DNA of 45,660 bases from Collinsella vaginalis (lineage in GTDB: Bacteria > Actinomycetota > Coriobacteriia > Coriobacteriales > Coriobacteriaceae), in NCBI RefSeq assembly GCF_900176655.1, contig NZ_LT838844.1:22828-68487 (forward strand). The letters run 5' to 3'. Every line of letters starts with the position of its first letter. Within the stretch, counting starts at the first letter, position 1. The position numbers were made by a program, and so were the translations under genes. The notes under the pieces are model-generated. The model had not been told where the DNA came from. It did no database searches and was given only the letters and a program-made list of their open reading frames with translations. Of this stretch, positions 26,851 through 35,456 are shown piece by piece.

Positions 26851-27321
26851 ATGACCGAATCCGAGAAGTCCCCGCTGGTGGGCATCATCATGGGTTCCAA
26901 GTCCGACCTGCCCGTCATGGAGAAGTGCACGGAGGAGCTCGAGGCCCTCAGCGTTCCCTATGAGCTTGTCATCGCGAGCGCCCACCGCACCCCCGATAAG
27001 GTGCATGAGTGGGCCGCCGGTGCCGCCGACCGCGGCATCAAGGTCATCATCGCCGCCGCCGGCAAGGCCGCCCATCTCGGCGGCGTCGTGGCCGCGTTCA
27101 CCCCGCTCCCGGTGGTGGGCGTCCCCATGAAGACCTCCGACCTCGGGGGCATGGACTCCCTGCTCTCCATGGTGCAGATGCCCTCCGGCGTCCCGGTGGC
27201 CTGCGTCGCCATCAACGGCGCCAAGAACGCGGCCATCTACGCGGCGCAGATCCTCGGGGCCACCATGCCCGAGTTCCGCGCCGCCATTGACAACCTCAAG
27301 CGTGAGATGGCCGAGGCGTAA
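26851..27321 (+). CDS. purE: N5-carboxyaminoimidazole ribonucleotide mutase
   Basis: PurE class I moves the carboxyl group of N5-CAIR to give CAIR in purine synthesis. The 156-residue protein has the family start PLVGIIMGSKSDLPVM, the catalytic ASAHRTPD, AAGKAAHLGGVVAA, and MVQMPSGVPVACVAI. These are the bacterial class I signatures. A possible upstream start 14 codons earlier lies at the -10 box; TTTGGAGGAA precedes the ATG at 26851. Class I PurE normally needs PurK to make N5-CAIR, and no purK is in this window. The sortase gene follows after 35 bp. Confidence 0.97.
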   Translation: MTESEKSPLVGIIMGSKSDLPVMEKCTEELEALSVPYELVIASAHRTPDKVHEWAAGAADRGIKVIIAAAGKAAHLGGVVAAFTPLPVVGVPMKTSDLGGMDSLLSMVQMPSGVPVACVAINGAKNAAIYAAQILGATMPEFRAAIDNLKREMAEA

Positions 27322-27356
27322 CACCACCCCTGTGAACCCACCTGAAGGGAACCCCG

Positions 27357-28349
27357 ATGACCCGTTTCCGCAAGACCGATGGCGCCTCGACCGGCGGCCA
27401 GGGGGGACGCCATTTCAGCTCCTCCCCGTCACCCGTCAATCCGCCCCGAGCCTCCGTTCCCCCGCAGCGCACCGTCTCCGTGCCGCGAGTGCAGCCAGTC
27501 CAGCCTGCGTATGGAGGCTCCCCGCGCGGTACGCGATTTGCGACGCCGGCCGCCGACGGCAAGGGGCCAAAGCAGAAGAAGCCGCGTCGCGCCCGCGACA
27601 TCATCTCCACCGCGCTGATCATCATCGGCGTGCTGCTGCTCGTGGCCGCCGGTGGCATCTTCATCCATGCGCAGCTCGGGTATCAGGAGGCTCAGTCGAC
27701 CTACAAGGAGCTCGAGCAGTACGCCGTCTCAGATGGCACGGGCGACAACGTGCCGCAGGTGAACTTCGATGAGCTGGCCAAGATCAACCCCGATGTCGTG
27801 GGCTGGGTCTACGTGCCGAACACGCCGATCAACTACCCGGTGGTGCAGACGGACAACAACGAGACCTACCTCTACAAGCTGTTCGACCTCTCGGGCAACG
27901 GCTCGGGCAGCATCTTCATGGACATGGACGACACCGCGCCCGGTATGATCGACCAGCAGACCACTATCTACGGCCATCATATGTACGACGGCAGCATGTT
28001 CAAGTACATCGATGACACCCGGCAGCAGGATGCCTTCGATACCGTGACGACGGTCTACTACATCACGCGTGATGCGACGTACAAGTGCACGCCGCTCTTC
28101 ACGATGCAGGTGGAGGACACCTACAACGACGCGCGTGTGAACAACTTCACGGAGGAGGGGCACACGCTGACGGACTACCTGCGCGACGGCCTCTCGCAGG
28201 CCAAGGCCAAGGCGTCCGACGCTGAGACGCGCATCGAGTCCGCTGACAAGGTCTTCACGCTCGTGACCTGCGCGGGCGAGATCATTCCGCGTACGATGCG
28301 AGCCGGTATGGTGTGCACGATCGACGAGGTGACGCCGCGCGCCTCGTAG
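27357..28349 (+). CDS. Class B sortase
   Basis: A 330-residue membrane-bound transpeptidase that would anchor or link surface proteins. A Pro/Arg-rich cytoplasmic region of about 80 residues precedes one membrane helix (82-104) and then the sortase domain. Catalytic residues are H207 in IYGHHMYDGSMF, C305 in TLVTCAG, and an Arg in the following PRTMRAG (R312 or R315). The YGHxM pattern and the position of the domain fit class B sortases. The cytoplasmic N-terminus is longer than usual. No LPxTG-like substrate or pilin gene is near, so its target is unknown. AAGGGA precedes the ATG. Confidence 0.9.
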   Translation: MTRFRKTDGASTGGQGGRHFSSSPSPVNPPRASVPPQRTVSVPRVQPVQPAYGGSPRGTRFATPAADGKGPKQKKPRRARDIISTALIIIGVLLLVAAGGIFIHAQLGYQEAQSTYKELEQYAVSDGTGDNVPQVNFDELAKINPDVVGWVYVPNTPINYPVVQTDNNETYLYKLFDLSGNGSGSIFMDMDDTAPGMIDQQTTIYGHHMYDGSMFKYIDDTRQQDAFDTVTTVYYITRDATYKCTPLFTMQVEDTYNDARVNNFTEEGHTLTDYLRDGLSQAKAKASDAETRIESADKVFTLVTCAGEIIPRTMRAGMVCTIDEVTPRAS

Positions 28350-28392
28350 CACACGCTGTTCTGTCGCCGACCTCGGATCAAACGGTATCTGG

Positions 28393-28456
28393 GCCGGGGC
28401 CGATGAACCCTTCGGGCGTGGCTTCACAAACGCCCTGCGGGTTCATCGGCCCCGGC
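28393..28456 (+). terminator. Large nested hairpin after the sortase gene
   Basis: GCCGGGGCCGATGAACCC (28393-28410) is repeated exactly inverted at 28439-28456. Inside the loop GGGCGT (28414-28419) pairs with ACGCCC (28430-28435), so the whole 64 nt can fold as one extended hairpin. There is no T tract. It may terminate, protect the sortase mRNA 3' end or be a REP-like element. Confidence 0.6.
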
Positions 28457-28689
28457 TCTCGCCGGTGCTCTACACTTGCCCGGATTTCGCCGCTGCCCGC
28501 TCATACCCCCCCCGCCCAGCCTTCGCCGCCGTCCCGCTCATGTCCCTGCGGGCTCATCGACGCGGTCTCTGCCTCTGATTCGCAAATGCCCGGCGGATGC
28601 ACCGGGTTCAGCTCTTGTCGCCTCCATCTGCAAGCGACTCGCTCAAGAGCGGCCGTGGTGGAGTTGGACTCCCGTGCGTTTTGCGCCCG

Positions 28690-28865
28690 ATGGCCAAAAC
28701 ACTCAACTTCTGGGGCATCATGGGCGCTGAAGCGAGAATGGAATGGCTTCAAATCAGCAAATTCATCGGTGAGAGTGCCTCTAATCTTCCAAGTAACTAT
28801 ATATACATGTGCAAATCACTGTTCAGGGAACTGATCATGCCCCAGAAGTTGATGATTTTGACCAT
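28690..28865. repeat. 176-bp element with imperfect 29-bp terminal inverted repeats (type B)
   Basis: The left arm 28690-28718 begins ATGGCCAAAACACTCAACTT and matches the inverse of the right arm 28837-28865 at 25 of 29 positions. The block CCCCAGAAGTTGA is perfect in both. The core is AT-richer than the flanks and has no useful ORF. It lies between convergent genes. The remaining spacer 28457-28689 and 28866-29082 shows no gene, only GC-rich short palindromes near 28910-28945. Confidence 0.75.
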
Positions 28866-29082
28866 GGCTGCGGAAATCCGTGGCATGGGGCTGAACCCAC
28901 CGCGCGGCGCGCGTCGGCGTCGCCCGCGCGGCGTGGGCGACGTGGTACGGTTGTGATGCCGTGCGGTGCAGGGCACGTCTGGTGCGCCGTCAGACTCACG
29001 CACGTAGTTTGGACCGCGCAGCGCAGTTGAGATGAGGTGTTGCCAGCAGTGTAGAGGCGCTAGCACCCGAGGCGGATGGGCC

Positions 29083-30360
29083 TCACACGTGGTCGGCGGT
29101 GCTCACGCGGCTGGATTCGCGCGGCACGATCGTCATGCTCTGGAACCGATGCTCCATGAACGCGTTGTCGTAGTGCTCTGCGTAGAAATGCTCGATGGGC
29201 ATCGTCGGCTCCACGCCCGACACCCGCTCGAACCAGCAGTCGAGGGCGCCGAGCGTCATGAGGCCGTTGACGATCATGAGGGCCGCGCTCACCGAGGTGA
29301 GGGAGTACCGCCAGCGCCAGGGGATCAGGTTGATGACCTTGAGGAGCCGCGGCAGGCAGAATCGTATCCACACAAAGCCGAGGAAGCCCCAGATGCCGGC
29401 GAACAGCGTGCTCGTGCGTCCGTCGAAGAGGACGGCCACCGGATCGGGGAAGAGCCCAAAGAGGGTCGCGTGCTTGTAGTCCCAGGCGATCGCGCCGAAG
29501 GCGAACTGCATGAACCAGCTGACCAGCACCTCGAAGCCGCCGCCGATGATGGCGCTCACCAAGAAGATCACGAGCGGGTTGGCCCGGTAGAAGCGGTTCA
29601 GGGCGATGGTCATGAGCAGGGCCCCGAACCCGTAGATCGGGGAGAACGGGCCGTAGAGCAGGCCCGCGCGATCCTGATAGACGCCGGGATCCACGACCAC
29701 CATGTGCCAGATGACCTCCAGCACGAGTCCGATGACGCAGCAGACGGTGAAGACCCAGAAGAGGTTGAAGAAGTTCAGCTTGATATAGCCCTCGCCGCTG
29801 ATATCGCGTCCGAGCAGGCCCTCCTCGGCGGCGACGCGATCCTGCATGTCTGACAGCCTGCGCTCAAGCTCGCGCTCCTGCCAGAGCGAGGGGTCCACGG
29901 TTGTGGTGAGCGCGGTGAGGATGACCAGCTGAACACCGGGGGCGATGAGTTCGAGGGTGATGCCCTTGACCATGATATCGGTGATGACCTGGCCGATGGT
30001 GACGACGATGAGCACGCTCGCCCACAATCCTGCGTTGCGCCGGCGGTTGCGGATGAGCGACCAGCCGAGGACGATGAGCCCAATGGCGGCGATACCCGCG
30101 AGGACGGCGCTGGTGATGCTGATGACCAGGGAGATGATGGGGTCGTTGCCGAAGTTCAGCTTATCGGGGACGGCGATGAGGGCGATGATCGTGAGGGTGT
30201 ACAGAATCGCGAGGATGGGGGCGGTGATGATGCCGTCCAGCAGGCACAGCGCCCCGTAGACCTTCACGAACAGGGGTATCTTTTTCTCCTGCTCAGGGGT
30301 TGGCTTGCTGAAGTCGAGATCGTTCCCGGGGAGATCGTAATCGGGGTTGATCTGATCCAT
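29083..30360 (-). CDS. CmpB-like (ABC_trans_CmpB) membrane protein, putative permease
   Basis: A 425-residue polytopic membrane protein. The C-terminal half matches the ABC_trans_CmpB family: NLFWVFTVCCVIGLVLEVIW, GLLYGPFSPIYGFGALLM and SAIIGGGFEVLVSWFMQ are its usual landmarks. The N-terminal half adds about four more helices after a 28-residue charged start. A putative transporter annotation exists for the family but direct evidence is thin, so the role is open. No ATPase gene is adjacent. GGAG lies 4 bp before the ATG on the minus strand. It diverges from purF. Confidence 0.85.
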   Translation of the reverse strand: MDQINPDYDLPGNDLDFSKPTPEQEKKIPLFVKVYGALCLLDGIITAPILAILYTLTIIALIAVPDKLNFGNDPIISLVISITSAVLAGIAAIGLIVLGWSLIRNRRRNAGLWASVLIVVTIGQVITDIMVKGITLELIAPGVQLVILTALTTTVDPSLWQERELERRLSDMQDRVAAEEGLLGRDISGEGYIKLNFFNLFWVFTVCCVIGLVLEVIWHMVVVDPGVYQDRAGLLYGPFSPIYGFGALLMTIALNRFYRANPLVIFLVSAIIGGGFEVLVSWFMQFAFGAIAWDYKHATLFGLFPDPVAVLFDGRTSTLFAGIWGFLGFVWIRFCLPRLLKVINLIPWRWRYSLTSVSAALMIVNGLMTLGALDCWFERVSGVEPTMPIEHFYAEHYDNAFMEHRFQSMTIVPRESSRVSTADHV

Positions 30361-30520
30361 GGTGCTCCAATCCTTCCGTCCCCTGTCGTCACAGAACTAG
30401 AATAAATCAAGCTACCAGGTATTGATTATGGTCATGGGCAAGAGCAGCCTATGTGTTGAGCGGCGATTGGCCGCCGGGTGTGCGAGATGGGACGATTGAG
30501 ATCTTTGGTGAGACGACCTG

Positions 30521-30710
30521 CGGCCTGCGCGATGCATGGACAAGAGCATGATGGATACTAAGGTAAAGAGGCTTGAAGACCTACCGGCTGCGCAACGCCT
30601 GGGCGCAGGGGTTTAAGGCAAGCGGCCTGCGTAGCGTCTGAGTGCAGAGTCGTAACGTCTGGGTACAGAGTATGAAGATGCGCGGCATGCGTGACGTATG
30701 GATGCGAGCG
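30521..30710. repeat. Degenerate tandem repeats of about 30 bp
   Basis: Related words start at 30521 (CGGCCTGCGCGATGCATGG), 30585 (CGGCTGCGCAACGCCTGGG), 30623 (CGGCCTGCGTAGCGTCTGAG), about 30653 (TAACGTCTGGGTACAGAG) and 30683 (CGGCATGCGTGACGTATGG). Spacing tends to 30 or 32 bp or multiples. They lie in the 810-bp spacer between the CmpB-like gene and purF. I see no gene there. Confidence 0.6.
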
Positions 30711-30827
30711 CGGCTCCGCTTGATCTCCCAAACCTGACGTCCAGATAGCCGCCTGACACCCGGGACGGCTCGGGATGGGGCTGGATTTCGGGATTCGGCG
30801 GCTTCAAGACCGTATTTTTTGGTGGCG

Positions 30828-31011
30828 TAGTAGAAAATGTCAGATCTGAGTCCCCGGGGTGTCGTGAATAACGGGACCTGTTGAGAATTGAACATATATT
30901 GATATGCATATGCCCCATAGGGAGGCAACGCGACTTCAGAATGCACATTTATTGTTGTTAGATCTATGGCAAAATCAACGGTAAATGGTGCAGATCTGAC
31001 ATTTTCTACTA
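30828..31011. repeat. 184-bp element sharing the type A termini
   Basis: The left end 30828-30852 is identical over 25 bp to the left end at 21028 (begins TAGTAGAAAATGTCAGATCT). The right end 30991-31011 is its inverse over 21 bp. The core differs completely from the first copy by eye: it is AT-rich and contains TTGAGAATTGAACATATATT. In both copies the right end continues into GGC. It lies 160 bp before purF and 470 bp upstream of the divergent CmpB-like gene. Confidence 0.85.
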
Positions 31012-31172
31012 GGCCATTGCAGCCGAGACTGGGATCAACCGCAGCCGAGAAAAAACTATGCATCATTTTGCTGTATCACCGTGTATTCATGCACTTCATG
31101 AGAGCGTCACCCGCTGCGGCGGCTTCATGCCATAATGGGTCGTCTGCCACATCATCCGGCTGAGAGGATGCC

Positions 31173-32849
31173 ATGTCTCAGGAAACCACGCGCGCCGCTG
31201 CGCTCGCCGCCGAGCGGGCTCACGCCGTAGCGGCAACGATCGACGAGCTCGACCGCGACGAGCTGCACGAGGAGTGCGGCGTCTTCGGCGTCTGGGCGCC
31301 TGCGCGCGACGTTGCCCGCCTCACGTACTTCGGCCTGCGCGCCCTGCAGCACCGCGGTCAGGAGTCCGCCGGTATCGCCGTGGGCGACGGCGGCACGGTG
31401 ATGGTCCGCAAGGACCTGGGCCTCGTGGGGCGGGTCTTCACCAACGCCGACCTGAGCGCCCTCCCCGGCGAGCTCGCGATCGGCCACGTGCGCTACGGCA
31501 CCGCTGGCGCCAAGAGCTGGGAGGCCGCGCAGCCGCACCTCTCCACCATCAACGACGTCATCATCGCACTCGCGCACAACGGCACCCTCGTGAACACCGA
31601 CGAGCTGCGGCGCCAGCTGATCGAACTCGGCGTCCCCTTCCTCTCCAACTCGGATTCCGAGGTGGCCGCCAAGCTCATCGGCTACTTCACCCAGCGCACC
31701 AACCACCTGCGCGAGGGCATCCGGAAAACCATGGAGCTCGTGCGCGGCGGCTATGCCATGGCGCTCATCAACGAGGAGGCGCTCTACGCCTTCCGCGATC
31801 CGTACGGTATCCGGCCCCTGGTGCTCGGCCGCCTGGTTGAGCAGGGGCTCGATCAGGTTGACCCGGCATCGGTGTCGGCGATGCCGGCCTCCGAGGGCGC
31901 CGCATCGAAGCGCTCCGTCGAGGAGACGCTCACCGTCGCCGACGGCTGGGTGGTAGCCTCCGAGACCTGCGCCCTCGACATCGTCGGCGCCGAGTACGTG
32001 CGCGACATCCGCCCCGGTGAGATCCTGCGCATCAGCTCAAAGGGCCTCGTGTCCGAGCAGGGTGTCCCCGCGGCGCCCCAGAAGGCGAACTGCATCTTCG
32101 AGCAGGTGTACTTCGCACGCCCTGACAGCATCATGGACGGCAAGTCCGTGTACGCGTGCCGCTACGACATGGGCCGTCAGCTCGCTCGGGAGGCGCCGGC
32201 CGACGCCGACCTCGTCATCGGCGTGCCCGATTCCGGCCTGCCGCCCGCGGAGGGGTTCGCGTATGAGAGCGGCATCCGATTCGGCGAGGGCCTTATCAAG
32301 AACCGCTACGTCGCCCGCACCTTCATCGAGCCCACGCAGGAGCTCCGCGCCATGGGTGTGCGCATGAAGCTGAACCCGCTGCGCGACAACATCGCCGGCA
32401 AGCGCCTCGTCGTGATCGACGACTCCATCGTCCGCGGCACCACGATGGTGCAGCTCGTCCGCATGCTCCGCCAGGCGGGCGCCCGCGAGATCCACGTGCG
32501 CATCAACTCCCCCGAGGTCATCTGGCCCTGCTTCTACGGCATCGACACCGATGTCCAATCCCAGCTCATCAGCGCGAACAAGAGCGTCGAGGAGATCCGC
32601 GAGCTCATCGGGGCCGACTCCCTCGCCTTCCTCTCGGTTGACGGCCTGCGCACCTGCCTGCCCGAGGGCGGGTACTGCGACGCGTGCTTCACGGGCCTCT
32701 ATCCCGTGGCGATCCCCGAGAGCTTCGGGCGCGAGAAGTTCATGGAGGGCTATCGGCCGCGAAGTCTCTCCGAGACCCCGGCGGTCTCTGAGGACGCCGT
32801 AGCACGCAAGGACCAAGACTGCAGCTGGGAGTTGCGTCATCAGGATTAA
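31173..32849 (+). CDS. purF: Amidophosphoribosyltransferase
   Basis: PurF makes phosphoribosylamine from PRPP and glutamine, the first committed step of purine synthesis. The 558-residue product has a propeptide of about 34 residues ending EE before C35 in CGVFGVW, the N-terminal nucleophile exposed after cleavage. Then come QHRGQESAGI, IGHVRYGT, AHNGTLVN and, near residues 413-425, the PRPP loop VVIDDSIVRGTT. Cysteines in GYCDACFTGLYP and elsewhere fit the iron-sulfur type (B. subtilis-like) enzyme. GAGAGG precedes the ATG. CATAAT at 31131 might be its -10. purM follows 76 bp on. Confidence 0.97.
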   Translation: MSQETTRAAALAAERAHAVAATIDELDRDELHEECGVFGVWAPARDVARLTYFGLRALQHRGQESAGIAVGDGGTVMVRKDLGLVGRVFTNADLSALPGELAIGHVRYGTAGAKSWEAAQPHLSTINDVIIALAHNGTLVNTDELRRQLIELGVPFLSNSDSEVAAKLIGYFTQRTNHLREGIRKTMELVRGGYAMALINEEALYAFRDPYGIRPLVLGRLVEQGLDQVDPASVSAMPASEGAASKRSVEETLTVADGWVVASETCALDIVGAEYVRDIRPGEILRISSKGLVSEQGVPAAPQKANCIFEQVYFARPDSIMDGKSVYACRYDMGRQLAREAPADADLVIGVPDSGLPPAEGFAYESGIRFGEGLIKNRYVARTFIEPTQELRAMGVRMKLNPLRDNIAGKRLVVIDDSIVRGTTMVQLVRMLRQAGAREIHVRINSPEVIWPCFYGIDTDVQSQLISANKSVEEIRELIGADSLAFLSVDGLRTCLPEGGYCDACFTGLYPVAIPESFGREKFMEGYRPRSLSETPAVSEDAVARKDQDCSWELRHQD

Positions 32850-32925
32850 CCCCAAGCTCATATACGGTGAGCTGCCGTTTCCCATGCTAGTATGAAATCC
32901 GTCCGCACCGCGCGAAGGAGAGGCC

Positions 32926-34032
32926 ATGACCGAGACAGCCAAGCATGTGACCTACGAGGACGCCGGGGTCGACACGGCCGAGGGTGGCCGCGCGGTCGAC
33001 GCCATCAAGCAGATGGTCGCCGAGACCAGTCGTCCCGAGGTCATCGGCGGTATCGGCGGATTCGGCGGTCTGTTCTCCGTCGCCGCCCTCAAGGACATGG
33101 AGGACCCAGTCCTCATCTCTGGCACCGACGGCGTGGGGACCAAGCTCGTGCTCGCCCAGCTGCTCGACCGGCATGAGACGGTGGGCCAAGACCTCGTCGC
33201 AATGTGCGTGAACGACATCCTCGCGTCCGGCGCCGAGCCGCTCTTCTTCCTCGACTACGTTGCGATCGGCCACATCGAGGCCGCGCATATGGCCAAGATC
33301 GTGAAAGGCGTGGCCGACGGCTGCAAGCTCGCGGGCTGCGCGCTCGTGGGCGGCGAGATGGCCGAGCACCCGGGCGTCATGCGGCCCGAGGACTACGATC
33401 TCGCCGGCTTCACGGTAGGCGTCGTGGACCGCCCGCGCATGCTCGATCCCAAGAACGTGCGACCCGGCGACGTGATCCTGGGCCTGCCGAGCACCGGCAT
33501 CCACTCGAACGGGTACTCGCTCGTGCGCCGCGTGATCGGTGTCGACGGCATTCTGCCGGGCACACCCGAGGCGACGGAGAAGCGCGCCGAGCTCGAGGTC
33601 CCGCTTGCTGAGCTTGGAGGCTCGTCGCTGGCGGACGCCCTGCTCGCCCCCACGCGCATCTACGTGAAACCTGTGCTCGAGCTGCTGCGTGGCGGCGCTC
33701 CGGTGCATGCGATCGCCCACATCACCGGCGGCGGCATCACCGAGAACCTGAACCGCGCGCTCGCTCCGGATGTCGATGCCCTCGTCGAGCGCGACGGCGC
33801 CTCGATGGGCTGGGATGTTCCGCCGGTCATCACCCATATCTGCGAGCAGGCCGGGCTCACCCCCGACGAGGCGTGCAAAACCTTCAACATGGGGGCGGGA
33901 CTCATGATCATCGTGGCCCCTAAGGACGAGGCTGCGGTGCGTGAGGCGCTCATCGCCGCAGGTGAAAAACCGTTCCGCGTGGGTGCCTGCGTTGCGGGAA
34001 GCGGGCGGGTTCGCTACACGGACCAGGTGTAG
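32926..34032 (+). CDS. purM: Phosphoribosylformylglycinamidine cyclo-ligase (AIR synthetase)
   Basis: PurM closes FGAM to AIR with ATP. The 368-residue protein has YEDAGVDTAEGGRAVDAIK at the start and the family motifs GGFGGLFS, LISGTDGVGTKL, GQDLVAMCVNDIL, GGEMAEHPGVM and GLPSTGIHSNGYSL. HITGGGITENLNRAL and FNMGAGLMII follow. It is about 20 residues longer than E. coli PurM but complete. GAAGGAGAGG precedes the ATG. A weak -10 (TAGTAT at 32888) lies in the short spacer after purF, so it could be read both from purF and from its own promoter. purN follows 220 bp on. Confidence 0.97.
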   Translation: MTETAKHVTYEDAGVDTAEGGRAVDAIKQMVAETSRPEVIGGIGGFGGLFSVAALKDMEDPVLISGTDGVGTKLVLAQLLDRHETVGQDLVAMCVNDILASGAEPLFFLDYVAIGHIEAAHMAKIVKGVADGCKLAGCALVGGEMAEHPGVMRPEDYDLAGFTVGVVDRPRMLDPKNVRPGDVILGLPSTGIHSNGYSLVRRVIGVDGILPGTPEATEKRAELEVPLAELGGSSLADALLAPTRIYVKPVLELLRGGAPVHAIAHITGGGITENLNRALAPDVDALVERDGASMGWDVPPVITHICEQAGLTPDEACKTFNMGAGLMIIVAPKDEAAVREALIAAGEKPFRVGACVAGSGRVRYTDQV

Positions 34033-34252
34033 GGCGCGCATTGAAGGCTGGCTTCGGGGGCACGCCGTGCCGCCTGAGCAGCCCGCGGCCCCTGGCTGCG
34101 GCCGGCGATGCGGCCGATGGGACCGGTTGCCCGCCGTACGGTTCGGTAGAGCCGGGATCTTCCGGTGGGCCGGCTGCGTGGGCCGGTGCGGGCCGGATCG
34201 TCCCAGCCAGGGCAATGCAAGGCATTGAAGGCACTGAAGATGGGAGCAGAGG

Positions 34253-35155
34253 ATGACCACCCTCGACGACGAGTATCGCAGGCTGATCGAGGAGGCGGGG
34301 CTTCCGCCTGAGGCCCTGCCGAGCGACGCGTTCTTCAGCAGCGCGGCCGAGCGCGAGGTCGACCGCGCCAAGGCCGAGGCTGCGCCTGCCGCAACGACGG
34401 CCCCCCAGGCCTCCGCCCTCGAGTCCCTTGCCGCCTGGGATGGTCGCTGGGCGTCGCTTGCCGGCATTCCCGCTGGGCACCTCGACAGCAACACGCTTCA
34501 GGACGGCGTGGCGGCGCTCAGGTCGCAGGGCGGTGATCCGGGCCCGATGCCCATCGGCGTGCTCATCTCCGGATCGGGCACCAATCTGCAGGCTCTGATC
34601 GACCGCATCGCGGACAGTACGCTGAACGCCGAGATCAAGCTCGTCGTCGCAAGCCGTCCCTCGGCTGCTGGTCTCAAGCGCGCCGAGGACGCGGGCATCC
34701 AGACCCTCACGCTCTCGAAGGACATCTACGCCGACCCCATCGTGGCCGACGAGGTCATCGCGAGCGAGCTCTACCGCGCCGGCGTGGCCTACGTGGTGAT
34801 GGCCGGTTATATGCGCAAGGTGCATGCGCCGCTGCTCGCCACATTCCCGAACCGCGTGATCAACATTCACCCGGCGCTGCTGCCGAGCTTCACGGGCGCG
34901 CATGGCATCGCCGACGCCTTCGAGCGCGGCGTGAAGGTGACCGGCGTGACCGTGCACGTTGCGAACGCGGCGTACGACCAGGGGCCGATCATCGCCCAGG
35001 AGCCTGTGCGTGTTGAGGAGAGCTGGTCGGTCGATGAGCTCGAAGCGCGTATCCATGAGGTTGAGCATGAGCTCTACCCGCGCGTCGTGCAGATGCTCGC
35101 CGACGGCCGCGTGACCGTGCGCGAGGATCTCACCGTGGGGATCGCGACGGCATAA
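34253..35155 (+). CDS. purN: GAR transformylase with about 100-residue N-terminal extension
   Basis: PurN transfers a formyl group from 10-formyl-tetrahydrofolate to GAR. The catalytic domain starts near residue 101 (IGVLISGSGTNLQALID) and has N204 and H206 in INIHPALLPSF and the Asp near 242 in YDQGPII, the three catalytic positions. Typical PurN has about 200 residues; this one has 300. The first 98 residues are Ala/Glu-rich with DDEYRRLIEEAGLPPE and no family I recognise. GGAG lies 6 bp before the ATG. A start inside the extension would need an internal site; none with a good ribosome binding site is evident. Confidence 0.93.
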   Translation: MTTLDDEYRRLIEEAGLPPEALPSDAFFSSAAEREVDRAKAEAAPAATTAPQASALESLAAWDGRWASLAGIPAGHLDSNTLQDGVAALRSQGGDPGPMPIGVLISGSGTNLQALIDRIADSTLNAEIKLVVASRPSAAGLKRAEDAGIQTLTLSKDIYADPIVADEVIASELYRAGVAYVVMAGYMRKVHAPLLATFPNRVINIHPALLPSFTGAHGIADAFERGVKVTGVTVHVANAAYDQGPIIAQEPVRVEESWSVDELEARIHEVEHELYPRVVQMLADGRVTVREDLTVGIATA

Positions 35156-35190
35156 GCCAGCTGCAGCTTCCCTTCGAGGTCTCGCTCCTC

Positions 35191-35346
35191 ATGGATCTCG
35201 AGGATCTCGAACGGCGCGCTGGGCGGGGAGGGGAGGTTCTTCCTCGTGAGATCACGGCCCTGCTCAACCGATACGGGACCTCGTTTGACGAGCTTCCCCC
35301 GTATCTGCAGGAGGCGGTCGACCGCGTGGACCTGACCGAACTCTGA
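35191..35346 (+). CDS. Small ORF after purN, 51 residues
   Basis: From the ATG at 35191 the frame runs to TGA at 35344-35346. It gives MDLEDLERRAGRGGE, then LPREITALLNRYGTSFDELPPYLQEAVD and an acidic end. The amphipathic pattern, codon-position GC bias and absence of rare codons look like a real small protein. The ribosome binding site is only fair (GAGG about 11 bp upstream). The frame stays open back to 35071 inside purN but without another start codon. It might be a remnant of a longer gene. I do not recognise it. Confidence 0.45.
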   Translation: MDLEDLERRAGRGGEVLPREITALLNRYGTSFDELPPYLQEAVDRVDLTEL

Positions 35347-35429
35347 TTCCGTTCGGTGTTTGCCATGGTCAGACTGATGCCGGTGGAGCGTTCGCAGCCC
35401 CCATGGCTGCGCCTGCGCATGGTCTGAGC

Positions 35430-35456
35430 GGATTCTCCGAAGAGCGCGGAGAATCC
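35430..35456 (+). terminator. Hairpin downstream of the small ORF
   Basis: GGATTCTCCG and CGGAGAATCC form a perfect 10-bp stem with a 7-nt loop, without a T tract. It may end the purF-purM-purN transcript. Nothing else is seen up to the next gene at 35603. Confidence 0.45.

Noticed and set aside
31012..31172. Purine riboswitch or PurR box upstream of purF
   Set aside because: I looked for the conserved purine-aptamer loops and for paired PurBox-like words and saw neither.
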